64,000 nt of DNA from Schleiferiaceae bacterium (lineage in GTDB: Bacteria; Bacteroidota; Bacteroidia; Flavobacteriales; Schleiferiaceae), in the NCBI GenBank assembly GCA_018401735.1, contig JAGYKI010000007.1, positions 1 to 64,000 of the forward strand, written 5' to 3'. A program made the position numbers and the translations under genes. A model generated the notes under the pieces. That model searched no databases. It was not told where the DNA came from and was given only the letters and a program-made list of their open reading frames with translations. Shown one piece after another: positions 1 through 8,487 of the stretch; within the stretch, counting starts at the first letter, position 1, and every line of letters begins with the position of its first letter.

Positions 1-941
1 TCACGCCAAGAAAGGTCACGTTCTTTCGATTTAGCTTCACCTTTTACGCTTTCGGCAAAATCGAGTAATCGTTCGGTCGCATCCTCGCGCCGATCAAGTA
101 GTACATCTTCTACCCTTTCTAAAAGATCTTTAGGGATTTCCTCATAAACCTCTAACATTGTGGGATTTACAATTCCCATATCCATTCCATGCTGAATGGC
201 ATGGTAAAGAAAAGCAGAATGCATCGCTTCACGCACACGTTGGTTTCCCCTAAAACTAAACGACACATTGCTTACTCCACCGCTTACTTTCGCTCCAGGC
301 AGATGGGTTTTAATCCATTTTGTCGCTTCAAAAAAGTCCAAGGCATTTCTTCGGTGTTCATCAATTCCGGTAGCGACAGGAAAAATATTAGGATCGAAAA
401 TGATATCCTCCTGCGGAAATTTTAATCTCTTACGCAGCAAATTATAAGAACGTTCGCAAATTTCAATGCGGCGCTCATAGGAATCGGCCTGACCTTTTTC
501 GTCAAAAGCCATTACAATTACCGCAGCGCCATAGCGTAAACACAATTTAGCCTGCCGTAAAAATTCTTTTTCACCTGCTTTTAGCGAGATGGAGTTTACC
601 ACCGACTTTCCTTGCAAACACTTTAAACCGGCCTCAATAATCTCCCATTTAGAAGAATCTACCATTACAGGAATTCGTGCGATATCGGGCTCGGCAGCTA
701 TAAGATTGAGGTAGCGCACCATGGCCTCTTTGCCATCGAGCATACCTTCATCCATATTCACGTCTAAAATCTGCGCCCCACCCTCTACTTGATCGCGCGC
801 CACTTCCACTGCTTCCTCATAGCGATCTTCCTTTATCAGTTGTAAAAACTTGCGTGAGCCGGTTACATTGGTCCTTTCCCCGATATTCACGAAGTTGGAG
901 GCTTTATTTATATTTAGAGGCTCGAGTCCTGATAATTTCAT
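1..941 (-). CDS. metH: Methionine synthase, second half (MetH2), partial
   Basis: This is the N-terminal part of the cobalamin-dependent methionine synthase piece that starts with the methyltetrahydrofolate-binding (pterin-binding) domain. About 313 residues are visible before the window edge cuts the gene; the cobalamin and reactivation domains would lie outside. The protein starts [13 protein letters not shown], then [14 protein letters not shown] and [11 protein letters not shown], the hallmark pterin-domain motifs. In many Bacteroidota MetH is split, with the homocysteine-binding domain encoded separately, which fits the broken metH1 frame upstream at 1765-2734. The ATG at 941 is supported by the family start. 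This frame is intact, unlike the two upstream on the same strand. Confidence 0.93.
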   Translation of the reverse strand, partial: MKLSGLEPLNINKASNFVNIGERTNVTGSRKFLQLIKEDRYEEAVEVARDQVEGGAQILDVNMDEGMLDGKEAMVRYLNLIAAEPDIARIPVMVDSSKWEIIEAGLKCLQGKSVVNSISLKAGEKEFLRQAKLCLRYGAAVIVMAFDEKGQADSYERRIEICERSYNLLRKRLKFPQEDIIFDPNIFPVATGIDEHRRNALDFFEATKWIKTHLPGAKVSGGVSNVSFSFRGNQRVREAMHSAFLYHAIQHGMDMGIVNPTMLEVYEEIPKDLLERVEDVLLDRREDATERLLDFAESVKGEAKSKERDLSWR

Positions 942-965
942 TTCAACAATTTATTTTTCAATTGT

Positions 966-1032
966 AATTCGGCGGGAAGACAAGCTGATTGAAAAGGGTA
1001 ACTCAGTGGGAATTCGGTGGGAAGACAAACTG
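966..1032. repeat. Short direct repeat between metH2 and the four-helix-bundle pseudogene
   Basis: Two 22-bp copies, aattcggYgggaagacaaRctg, lie at 966-987 and 1011-1032 and match at 20 of 22 positions. They start 45 bp apart in the 252-bp spacer upstream of metH2. No gene or known site explains them. Confidence 0.6.
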
Positions 1033-1193
1033 TGTGGAGAGGGAAATTCAATAGTACTTCCTTCAATACAAAAGCTTTTTGATATAAACCTTGACCTATT
1101 ATTGCTGCTATCCCTACTATGTATATTGATTCTATCATCTCTATTTTATCCTTAAATCGCTGAAATACTTCCCTTTAAAAATTTTTAGTTCAC

Positions 1194-1552
1194 TCAATTA
1201 ATCTGCTTGGAAGTAGCTGTTATATAGTTATTCAGCTTAACTCCCAAATCATTAATAAAGCTTAGCATTTCCTCATATTCCTTTTTATCCAAGAGACCGC
1301 GAGCGGTTGCTTTAGTTAACCAAGTTTTAGACTCATATAATGAACCGCGCGAAAAGTAATTGAACGCTGACGGTCTTTAAAATGATAGCGACCGAAACCT
1401 TCATTAATATTTGCAGCAACCGAATCTATCGAACGCACCAATTGCCTACCAACCGTGTCTTTCGCGTAATAGTCCCAAGTCAAAGTTAGTTTCCAAACTC
1501 GTTCTCCAATCTCCAATGATTTATTATATATTTCTCAATCCTCTAACTTCAT
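1194..1552 (-). pseudogene. Four-helix-bundle protein (23S rRNA IVS-like family), broken
   Basis: The frame starts at ATG 1552 as MKLED, meets an in-frame TGA at codon 6 where relatives have Leu, then continues EIYNKSLEIGERVWK. It runs through RSIDSVAANINEGFGRYHF, the signature of the small four-helix-bundle family related to proteins encoded in 23S rRNA intervening sequences. Near 1385 one missing base throws it out of frame. The next frame continues RGSLYESKTWLTKATARGLL and ends near 1194. The family is about 115-125 aa, matching the combined length. Its role is unknown. One nonsense codon plus one frameshift makes it a pseudogene as written, though sequencing error is possible given the state of the next gene. 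Confidence 0.8.
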
Positions 1553-1764
1553 AAACAGTTGAATTTTATGTTGAAAAACCAAAATTCACAATTGAACCCT
1601 CACCAAATTGACATTAAAATGATTAACAATCATTTATAATTTAATTAACTTCCATATCCTTAGAGAGCCTCATTTACTAGGTTTTACATTTCTAATCACA
1701 ACCGAATTACCTTTCCTCAATGCAATCACTTCCTATCGAATTACAACTAATTACAATTGAATTT

Positions 1765-2734
1765 TCATTCATCCACCAACTTTGCAATCGCTCTAATATG
1801 CTCAGGCGTAGTCCCGCAGCATCCACCAATAATATTCACCAAACCCTGATCGAGGTAATCCTTTATTAAAGCAGTCATTTCTTCTGGTCCTTGATCGTAT
1901 TCGCCAAAGGCATTAGGTAATCCGGCATTGGGGTGAGCGCTGATTAATAAATCTGATTTTTGTCGCAAGGTTTGCACATAAGGTCTAAGCTGATCTGCAC
2001 CCAAAGCGCAGTTTAAACCTATTGATAGCAATGGAACATGACTCAAACTGATTAAGAATGATTCAGCCGTCTGGCCCGATAAAGTCCGACCACTGGCATC
2101 AGTAATTGTTCCCGAAACCATTATGGGATATTCTGACCAAGTTCATCAAACAACTCTTGTATAGCGAATAAAGCCGCGCTTTTGCATTTGAGGTATCAAA
2201 AACCGTTTCTACCAATAGAGCATGCCCCTCCTTCGAATTAGAGCGCGGGTTTTTGTTCTTTGTAATTGGCCGCTAAAGTATCGAAGTCAATCGCTCGGTA
2301 TCCAGGATTATTAACATCGGGCGAGGCTAGCTGTTTTATTAATTAGGACCAATAGACCCCGCTACAAAACGTGGTTTATTGCGGTTCTTTAACGGTAAAC
2401 TCATCTGCCACCGAGCGGGCTATACGCGCCGATTCATAATTTAATTCAGGCAATCTTCCCAGGTGGTAATCAGCCATGGAAATACCGTTCCATTAAGGTA
2501 TTGGTCTCAACTATATCGGCACTACGCAAAACTGGCGATGGATATGTCGGCAATGTAGCTGGCTGCGTTGGCTTAATGATTGATTATTACCTTTTAGGCT
2601 CGTAGGGGAAATCGCAAGCGCTCCCCGCGATAATCGGCCTCTTGAAGCTTGTGGTTTTGAATCATGGTCCCCATGGCACCATCTAAAATAAGGATGCGTT
2701 TACGTGCTATTTCGGCTAATGAATTCTCTGGCAT
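1765..2734 (-). pseudogene. metH: Homocysteine S-methyltransferase half of methionine synthase (MetH1), multiply frameshifted
   Basis: This encodes the zinc and homocysteine-binding domain that methylates homocysteine together with MetH2. The start is ATG 2734 ([19 protein letters not shown], then [11 protein letters not shown]). The last 118 codons (1765-2121) are open and hold NCALGADQ and [10 protein letters not shown], so all three zinc-ligand Cys are present. Between 2121 and 2734 the match to MetH continues (for example SMADYHLG, NNPGYRAIDFD, FDTSNAKAALF) but jumps frame repeatedly. I count at least eight single-base indels. Because amino-acid similarity persists across every jump, consensus error looks more likely than real decay. 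It sits under a SAM-I riboswitch and promoter. Confidence 0.85.
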
Positions 2735-2793
2735 AGAATAACTTGTATAAGTTTTAGCCAGAAAGTAGAGAGGGAAAGGTAGTTATTACCAAT

Positions 2794-2896
2794 CTTATCT
2801 GCCCCTAACAAAATTGTTAAGGTGGGATGTAGCACCCGGCTTTTCTCGGGTTGCTAAGACATCAACGGGCCCATTCCCTCCGTCTTTCTGGATAAG
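2794..2896 (-). ncRNA. SAM-I (S-box) riboswitch upstream of metH1
   Basis: Read on the minus strand, the element opens CTTATCCAGAAAGACGGAGG and closes GATAAG, giving a perfect 6-bp P1 stem. Between them are the S-box blocks GGAGGGAATGGGCCC, TTGATGTCTTAGCAACC and GGGTGCTACATCCC in the canonical order, so I am confident of the class. The start of metH1 lies 60 nt downstream. No hairpin followed by a U-tract is obvious after P1, so control could be translational, or the terminator may be atypical. SAM binding is expected to turn methionine synthase off. Confidence 0.95.
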
Positions 2897-2902
2897 TAGC
2901 CG

Positions 2903-2933
2903 CAAATGTAAGCGCCAAGTTTCAATCTTGCAA
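2903..2933 (-). promoter_or_regulatory. Bacteroidota promoter for the SAM-I leader and metH1
   Basis: On the minus strand TTG (2931-2933) is followed after 20 nt by TACATTTG (2903-2910), matching the Bacteroidota -33/-7 consensus TTG/TAnnTTTG. The expected transcription start falls at or just before the riboswitch 5' end at 2896. Confidence 0.8.
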
Positions 2934-3043
2934 ACGTCCTTAGCAGTATTATGCTTGAGACTGTACAAAATGAAAACAAAGCGCATTCTTAGCCTTTGAC
3001 CTGTAGTACTGTTGTAAAAAGTCACATCATTTTATATTTTCAC

Positions 3044-3051
3044 TAGATTTG
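3044..3051 (+). promoter_or_regulatory. Candidate -7 element for the TolB-like lipoprotein gene
   Basis: TAGATTTG matches TAnnTTTG 26 nt upstream of the ATG. The nearest TTG (3012-3014) is 29 nt away, longer than usual, so the -33 half is not secure. Confidence 0.45.
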
Positions 3052-3077
3052 CTGGCAATAATCAATTCAAGCAAATT

Positions 3078-4130
3078 ATGAAAAAAGCAATTAGGCTTTG
3101 TTTCACGCTCTTTTTACTGGGAGTAATAGCGAGTTGTCAACAAAGGGGGATGATCACTAATAAGGTCAAAAAGGTTGTGAAAAAGGAAAAAACCGTTAAT
3201 TACCGAGACATTAGTGTCCCTGAAGAAGGCGGAATAAAATTTACCAAATTCACGGAAGAGTACGAGAATGTAATGGGTCCAAGCATCGCTTCATATGAAG
3301 GTGTGATATCCTGGTACACTCCATCTCTGATTGCTATCTCACCCGATGGAGACCAAGTAGCTTATACGGCCAAGAAGGATAACAAGACCAATATCTATAT
3401 AAAGAATACCAAAGGAGGAAGGTCTACCATCCAGAGGACATTTAGAGATCAGGTTTTAGACATGTCCTTTAGTGGGGATGGCAAATACATAATTTTCACA
3501 GAAAAAGTAAATGAAGATTATGATATCCTTCAGATAAACTCTACCCAGGGTGCTGCAATACAACAAATTAGCGCAACTTCCTACAGAGAGTCTAGTCCGA
3601 TATACAGTCCTTCAGGAGATTATATATTCTACACCCAAGGAGAATACTCTAGCGCCACTCAAAGTTACAATTACTATTTGTGGAGTATCGAAAGAAAAAG
3701 CTATTTGAAAACTCAATATTCTGCTGGATTCAATCCTGCAATTAGCCCTAAAGATAAAAACCTTGTTATTGTTTGCCGAAATAATAAAGAAAGCGGCAGA
3801 GGCGAAATTTATTCAATCAATTTAGACTCTGGACAAGAAACATTAATTCTTAGCAGACCAGAAATGGGCTTCAGCAGCCCTAGCATTCACCCCAATGGCA
3901 AAATAATAGCTGTAGTTGGTACCACCTTAGGAACAACCAAGAGAAAAGAAAATTTAGATATCTATACTATTAATACAGATGGCACAGATCTAACTCAACT
4001 AACGTTTCACCCTGGTCATGATGTTTCTCCTGTATGGGGACCAGATGGTAAAGAAATTTATTTTTCTTGCCAAAGAGGAAATGAAAATGGATCGTGGGAT
4101 ATTTGGAAAATGGATTACAAAAGGAATTAA
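3078..4130 (+). CDS. TolB-like beta-propeller lipoprotein
   Basis: This 350-aa protein has a signal peptide ending in a lipobox (GVIASC, Cys about 20), so it should be a lipid-anchored envelope protein. Residues about 70-345 carry repeated PD40/WD40-like blades: AISPDGDQVAYTAK, FSGDGKYIIFTE, YSPSGDYIFYT, IHPNGKIIAVVG and WGPDGKEIYFSC. This resembles TolB and the propeller seen in T9SS-associated proteins. Such propellers usually serve as protein-interaction scaffolds. There is no OmpA-like or peptidase domain. The next gene starts 1 nt after its stop codon, so the two are probably cotranscribed. The exact function is not known. Confidence 0.85.
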   Translation: MKKAIRLCFTLFLLGVIASCQQRGMITNKVKKVVKKEKTVNYRDISVPEEGGIKFTKFTEEYENVMGPSIASYEGVISWYTPSLIAISPDGDQVAYTAKKDNKTNIYIKNTKGGRSTIQRTFRDQVLDMSFSGDGKYIIFTEKVNEDYDILQINSTQGAAIQQISATSYRESSPIYSPSGDYIFYTQGEYSSATQSYNYYLWSIERKSYLKTQYSAGFNPAISPKDKNLVIVCRNNKESGRGEIYSINLDSGQETLILSRPEMGFSSPSIHPNGKIIAVVGTTLGTTKRKENLDIYTINTDGTDLTQLTFHPGHDVSPVWGPDGKEIYFSCQRGNENGSWDIWKMDYKRN

Positions 4131-4131
4131 G

Positions 4132-4989
4132 ATGAAAAAAAGTATATCTAAAAAACTACTCTTACTTGTATTTACTGCTTCGAGTTTCATTGCACATGCT
4201 CAAGTAACATCAGGCGGGTCAAAACAGAACTGGGAAAAGTTCTCCATAGAATATGATACCGTAGTTGTTGAAGAAACATTAAGTTCTAGCTATCCTTCTA
4301 CTTCTAAGACATACGTTAGACTAGGGTTTGTAAATTACAGTGGATCCATTGGTGAAAGCCATAAATGGTTTCCTGAATTAGCACTGCTTGGGGATGAAAA
4401 CTATGGACTCGGAATGGAAAGTGGTTATGAATTAGCTCTTGGAGGTTACACTAACTTCACATCTATCAATAATGGCTTACATCCAGCAATAGACCTTAGT
4501 TCAATCTATGAAGTTGGTTTTCAGTGGTGCGCCTTAGCTGAAGCGCAAGAACCAGGACCATTTACAGGACCAGGAGCAGTAAACAGCATTGAAGGAGGTA
4601 CGTTTCTTCAAGCTCATTATGGTTTTGGTATTATGGCCACAATTAAGCCTGCCTACCTCACAGATAAAATTATTCCTGCATTAAAAGACCTGTATTTTGA
4701 CATCGGCTTAAGACCAGATCTTACCCTTTATGGCCATACTCCGATGAATCAAAGGTTTGTAGACCCTTTGAACGGAAATGAATATGAAATAACGATTGAT
4801 GAAGGAGTTGGTGTTGGTCTCAATCTAAACATCATGTTCGGCCTTAGATGGAAGTTTATAGGAATTAGATACGATGTCAGTAATGTCTTAAGCACGCTTG
4901 CGGCTCCAGAGCCATATTATGACGGTAATTATTTCACTAATGAGACTCTGTATGAATCCGGAAAATTTAGCATAATGCTATTCTTTTAG
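4132..4989 (+). CDS. Hypothetical outer-membrane protein
   Basis: A 285-aa protein read from ATG 4132, right after the upstream stop; a longer in-frame start at 4018 would overlap the lipoprotein gene and remove the signal peptide. Residues 1-24 (MKKSISKKLLLLVFTASSFIAHAQ) form a signal peptide ending AHA-Q. The mature part is rich in Gly and aromatics with alternating patterns and ends in Phe-Phe, which suits an outer-membrane beta-barrel. I recognise no family. The context suggests it works with the propeller lipoprotein. It is followed by a strong terminator. Confidence 0.75.
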   Translation: MKKSISKKLLLLVFTASSFIAHAQVTSGGSKQNWEKFSIEYDTVVVEETLSSSYPSTSKTYVRLGFVNYSGSIGESHKWFPELALLGDENYGLGMESGYELALGGYTNFTSINNGLHPAIDLSSIYEVGFQWCALAEAQEPGPFTGPGAVNSIEGGTFLQAHYGFGIMATIKPAYLTDKIIPALKDLYFDIGLRPDLTLYGHTPMNQRFVDPLNGNEYEITIDEGVGVGLNLNIMFGLRWKFIGIRYDVSNVLSTLAAPEPYYDGNYFTNETLYESGKFSIMLFF

Positions 4990-5011
4990 AGTTAATAATC
5001 TTTTATTAATA

Positions 5012-5054
5012 AGGCCGTCCAATTAAAAACTCTATTTGGACGGCCTCTTTTTTT
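5012..5054 (+). terminator. Rho-independent terminator after the outer-membrane protein gene
   Basis: An 11-bp perfect stem AGGCCGTCCAA/TTGGACGGCCT with an AT-rich loop is followed by a run of T. Confidence 0.92.
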
Positions 5055-5204
5055 GTGTCTGCACTAAATAATAGCCCTTCTGTAAAAGAGAAGGACTAGA
5101 TTACCTAAAGCGTGTTGTTAAATGGAATTTGGCACCTAAAGAATAGAATTCAATAATTACCAATAAATTGTTGTTAGTCTCTTAAACTCCGCTCAATTTT
5201 TTAC

Positions 5205-5212
5205 TACTTTTG
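5205..5212 (+). promoter_or_regulatory. Candidate -7 element for metK
   Basis: TACTTTTG matches TAnnTTTG. It lies 9 nt before the first paired base of the SAM-II aptamer, so transcription would begin at the aptamer edge. No TTG is placed at the usual -33 spacing. Confidence 0.6.
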
Positions 5213-5219
5213 GCCGCTC

Positions 5220-5277
5220 AAGTGGAAAAATTTGGCTGATTGCAACCACATAAAAAAATGCTAAACCAGATTAGCAT
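5220..5277 (+). ncRNA. SAM-II riboswitch upstream of metK
   Basis: Stem GTGG (5222-5225)/CCAC (5246-5249) encloses a loop with ATTTG and ATTGCA, followed by an A-rich linker and GCTAAA. These are the SAM-II landmarks in order. TTTGG (5231-5235) can pair with CCAGA (5266-5270) to form the expected pseudoknot. A perfect inverted repeat, ATGCTAA (5258-5264) and TTAGCAT (5271-5277), has that same CCAGA in its loop, so the two folds compete. The stem is short (4 bp), and the class rests on sequence landmarks plus the metK context. Confidence 0.85.
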
Positions 5278-5323
5278 ACTGCATTTCAGCCGCATTTTTT
5301 TAAGACTAAAACAAAACAGCAGT

Positions 5324-6580
5324 ATGTCATATTTATTTACCTCTGAGTCCGTATCTGAAGGACATCCCGATAAAATAGCCGATCAAATTTCCGATGCTAT
5401 CATCGATCATTTCCTCGCTTTTGATCCCAACTCTAAAGTAGCCTGTGAGACTTTAGTAACCACGGGCCAAGTAGTTTTGGCAGGTGAAATTAAGTCGAAG
5501 GCCTATGTTGATGTGCAAAAGGTTGCGCGCGAAACCATTCGTAAAATTGGTTACACCAAAAGCGAGTATATGTTTGATGCCGATAGCTGTGGTATTTTAT
5601 CCGCTTTGCACGAACAGTCGGCTGATATTAACCAAGGGGTAGACCGTGGTTCTTTAGAAGAGCAAGGCGCGGGCGACCAAGGAATGATGTTCGGTTACGC
5701 CACCAATGAAACGGATAACTACATGCCTTTGGCCTTGGCTTTAAGTCATACCATTTTGCAAGAATTAGCGGCTTTACGCCGAGAAGGGCAAGCCATTCCC
5801 TATTTACGTCCCGATGCTAAATCGCAGGTAACTATTGAATATAGCGACGATCACGTACCGCAAAACATCACCACCATTGTAGTTAGCACCCAACACGACG
5901 ACTTTGGTACTGAAGCGGAGATGGGAGCAAAAATTCGTGAAGACCTTATCAATATTTTAATGCCCCGCGTTAAAGCGCGTTTGAAACCCGAATTGCAAAA
6001 ACTTTTCGAAGGGGAAATTGAATATCACATTAACCCTACCGGTAAATTTGTAATTGGTGGTCCACACGGCGACGCGGGACTGACCGGTCGTAAAATTATT
6101 GTCGACACCTACGGCGGTAAAGGTGCTCATGGTGGTGGCGCTTTCAGCGGAAAAGATCCTAGTAAAGTAGACCGCTCTGGCGCCTATGCCACGCGTCATA
6201 TTGCCAAAAACATGGTCGCCGCAGGTATTGCCGATCAAATGTTAGTACAGGTTAGTTACGCCATTGGCGTAGTTAAACCCACTGGCTTATTTGTAGATAC
6301 CTACGGTAGTTCGAAAGTAAATATGAGCGACGGTGAAATCGCTACTAAAATTATGGAAATCTTCGACTTACGCCCTGGTATTATTGAAAGAGACTTAAAA
6401 CTTCGCAATCCTATTTATTCTGAAGCCGCAGCATACGGACATATGGGCCGTGAATATCAAGCAGGCGTTCAGCGCACTTTCGTAGAAGCGGATGGTAGCG
6501 AGAAAACGGTAACAGTTGACCTCTTTACTTGGGAGAACTTAAACCGCGTAGACGATATTAAAAAGGCCTTCGGGATTTAA
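5324..6580 (+). CDS. metK: S-adenosylmethionine synthetase
   Basis: MetK makes S-adenosylmethionine from methionine and ATP. The 418-aa protein has SEGHPDK (catalytic His14) near the N-terminus, [12 protein letters not shown], and the Gly-rich phosphate loop [20 protein letters not shown], all typical of the full-length bacterial family. I place the start at ATG 5324 ([13 protein letters not shown]). An in-frame upstream start at 5240 would read through the SAM-II aptamer and add 28 non-homologous residues. Regulation by SAM through that riboswitch is the expected feedback. It is monocistronic, with terminators on both sides. Confidence 0.97.
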   Translation: MSYLFTSESVSEGHPDKIADQISDAIIDHFLAFDPNSKVACETLVTTGQVVLAGEIKSKAYVDVQKVARETIRKIGYTKSEYMFDADSCGILSALHEQSADINQGVDRGSLEEQGAGDQGMMFGYATNETDNYMPLALALSHTILQELAALRREGQAIPYLRPDAKSQVTIEYSDDHVPQNITTIVVSTQHDDFGTEAEMGAKIREDLINILMPRVKARLKPELQKLFEGEIEYHINPTGKFVIGGPHGDAGLTGRKIIVDTYGGKGAHGGGAFSGKDPSKVDRSGAYATRHIAKNMVAAGIADQMLVQVSYAIGVVKPTGLFVDTYGSSKVNMSDGEIATKIMEIFDLRPGIIERDLKLRNPIYSEAAAYGHMGREYQAGVQRTFVEADGSEKTVTVDLFTWENLNRVDDIKKAFGI

Positions 6581-6603
6581 GATATTTTTCTCATTATGTG
6601 ATC

Positions 6604-6637
6604 AATGCCCAGTTTTTTAGCTGGGCATTATTTTTTA
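6604..6637 (+). terminator. Rho-independent terminator of metK
   Basis: A 9-bp perfect stem AATGCCCAG/CTGGGCATT is followed by a T run, 24 nt after the metK stop. Confidence 0.9.
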
Positions 6638-6758
6638 ATCTGAGGCTACAACTTTAGGTTAAACTTAACTTCATTCATATCCATCCTGGCCGAACCAATC
6701 TATTCATGCGTTTCGCTCTATTCAAGCTAGGTAATTCTTTGGTTTAAAATGAATACAC

Positions 6759-6795
6759 CAAAAAAAACCGCCTCTGCAATTAGCAGTAGGCGGTT
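6759..6795 (-). terminator. Rho-independent terminator of ilvE
   Basis: On the minus strand AACCGCCT pairs with AGGCGGTT and is followed by eight U. It sits 29 nt after the ilvE stop. Confidence 0.9.
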
Positions 6796-6823
6796 AAATA
6801 TTTCGATCAAATTTTAGTCAGAA

Positions 6824-7870
6824 CTAAAATTTAACCATCCAATTGTAGGTATCTTCAGTTTTACCGCTGCGTAAGTCGGTAAGTTCTTTCTTAATTTTCA
6901 TGGCATAACCGTCGGTTGGAGTACCCACCTCGAAATCAGTACCGCGAAAACCGATGGTAGAGATTTGGCTAATCACCGCCGCTGTTCCCATTCCAAAAGC
7001 TTCTTGTAAAGTTCCAGCTTCGGCAGCAGCCACTAACTCTTCTACTTTAATGGGACGCTCTTCTACTTTTACAATATTACGATCGCGCAATAAAGTTAAG
7101 ATAGAGTCACGCGTAATACCACCTAAAATACGGTCGCTTAGCGGTGGGGTAATAAAGGTATCGTTAATAATAAAGGCTACGTTCATGGTACCCGACTCCT
7201 CAATTAACTCGTGGTTCTTGTGATCGGTCCAGATAACCTGCATATAACCTTCTTCCTTAGCTTGGTGCGTGGCGTAAAAAGCTCCCCCATAATTACCAGC
7301 ACATTTAGTAGAGCCAACACCACCCGTTGCTGAGCGCGTATAAGTCTCCTCAACCTTAACTTTAACATTACCAGCGTAATAGGGTCCAACAGGCGAAGTT
7401 AGTATGCAGAAAATATACTTTTCGGAAGGACGCGCCGCAACAAATTCGGAGCTCCCAAACATGAAGGGGCGGAGATATAAAGAGTGGTCCTTCTCTTTGG
7501 GAACCCATTCTCTATCAATATCTACCAAAGCCTTAATCCCTTCCATAAATAGATCTTCGGGTAATTCGGGCATAAACATGCGCCTAGCCGAGTGATTTAA
7601 GCGCTTCGCATTGGCATCAGGACGAAAAATACCGATACTGCCATCTTCCATATAATAGGCTTTTTGACCTTCAAATATGGCCTGCCCATAATGTAATGTG
7701 TGCATGGCTGGGGTGAAAGACATGGGCCCGAAAGGTTTAATTTCTGGTTCAGACCACTTACCCTCGCTGTACTCTGCTACCAACATGTGGTCGCTGAATT
7801 GCGTGCCAAAAACTAAATTGGAAAAATCTACCTCATTAATTCTCGACTTGCTTGTTTTAGTAATTTTCAT
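6824..7870 (-). CDS. ilvE: Branched-chain amino acid aminotransferase
   Basis: A fold-type IV PLP enzyme that moves the amino group between glutamate and the 2-oxo acids of Leu, Ile and Val. The 348-aa protein has the PLP lysine in GSTKCAGNYGG (K189), the substrate-side YGQAIFEGQKAY segment, and the late EAFGMGTAAVIS motif of the larger (type II) BCAT subgroup. Length and order fit the family. It is transcribed away from the lipoprotein gene at 7961, so the 90-bp gap should hold divergent promoters. No leader peptide or attenuator was seen. Confidence 0.95.
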   Translation of the reverse strand: MKITKTSKSRINEVDFSNLVFGTQFSDHMLVAEYSEGKWSEPEIKPFGPMSFTPAMHTLHYGQAIFEGQKAYYMEDGSIGIFRPDANAKRLNHSARRMFMPELPEDLFMEGIKALVDIDREWVPKEKDHSLYLRPFMFGSSEFVAARPSEKYIFCILTSPVGPYYAGNVKVKVEETYTRSATGGVGSTKCAGNYGGAFYATHQAKEEGYMQVIWTDHKNHELIEESGTMNVAFIINDTFITPPLSDRILGGITRDSILTLLRDRNIVKVEERPIKVEELVAAAEAGTLQEAFGMGTAAVISQISTIGFRGTDFEVGTPTDGYAMKIKKELTDLRSGKTEDTYNWMVKF

Positions 7871-7910
7871 CTTTTAAATCTTTTAAGAAAGATACCGTGG
7901 CATCTTTAAT

Positions 7911-7938
7911 TTGCGCTTTTGAGAGATTGCTATCTTTG
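7911..7938 (+). promoter_or_regulatory. Bacteroidota promoter for the DUF4920 lipoprotein operon
   Basis: TTG (7911-7913), 17 nt, then TATCTTTG (7931-7938) matches the consensus. The ATG is 22 nt downstream. Confidence 0.75.
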
Positions 7939-7960
7939 CTGTTCTAAATCAAAATTAACG

Positions 7961-8485
7961 ATGAAAAAAATCGCACTATTTGTTTCAGCCTTAGCATTGC
8001 TTAGCGCATGCAAAAGTAATACAAAGGAAGGGGACACCACAACGGAAAGTGGAACAGATACAGTAGCTGTTCAAGAAGAAGCTCAAGCTACTGAAAATCA
8101 CTACTATGGAGATTCAATTACTGAGGATAATGCCGTGAGCGCAACAGAATTATTAGCCTTGATGCAAGGTAAAGATTCCGTGAATCTTAAACTTACAGGC
8201 ATTGCCACTTCATCTTGTCAAAAGAAAGGTTGCTGGATGAAAATGGATATGGGAGATGGAAAAGAAATACGCGTAAGCTTTAAAGATTACGGCTTTTTCG
8301 TGCCTAAAAACTTAAACGGTGAGCAAGCTATTGTTGAAGGTGTTGCTTTTGTAGACACCATCGACGTTCCTTTCTTAAAGCACCTAGCCGAAGACGCAGG
8401 GAAAAGTGAAGAGGAGATTGCCGCAATTACCGAACCCGAAATTAGCGTGAACTTTACCGCTAATGGCGTAATTATCAAAAGCTAA
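7961..8485 (+). CDS. DUF4920 domain lipoprotein
   Basis: A 174-aa protein read from ATG 7961. An upstream in-frame start at 7919 would overlap the promoter and spoil the signal peptide. Residues 1-18 are a signal peptide with lipobox ALLSAC. After a Glu/Thr-rich linker the C-terminal part has the DUF4920 pattern, with TSSCQKKGCWMKM holding two conserved Cys, then GYGFF-like and VEG(V/I)AF segments. The fold is thought to resemble OB-like domains, and the biochemical role is not established. It is followed 2 nt later by a cytochrome-like lipoprotein, so a shared periplasmic redox or metal role is possible but inferred. Confidence 0.85.
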   Translation: MKKIALFVSALALLSACKSNTKEGDTTTESGTDTVAVQEEAQATENHYYGDSITEDNAVSATELLALMQGKDSVNLKLTGIATSSCQKKGCWMKMDMGDGKEIRVSFKDYGFFVPKNLNGEQAIVEGVAFVDTIDVPFLKHLAEDAGKSEEEIAAITEPEISVNFTANGVIIKS

Positions 8486-8487
8486 TT

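Noticed and set aside
850..1155. 101-codon plus-strand frame over the metH2 start and spacer.
   Set aside because: It runs antisense to metH2 and through the direct repeat, with no recognisable domain.
2795..3025. Short open frames on both strands over the methionine-locus leader (2795-3025 minus, 2814-2999 plus).
   Set aside because: They lie on the SAM-I aptamer and promoter; codons follow the RNA structure and show no protein family.
5240..5323. A 28-residue N-terminal extension of MetK.
   Set aside because: It would translate the SAM-II aptamer and is absent from MetK proteins; the family start is at 5324.
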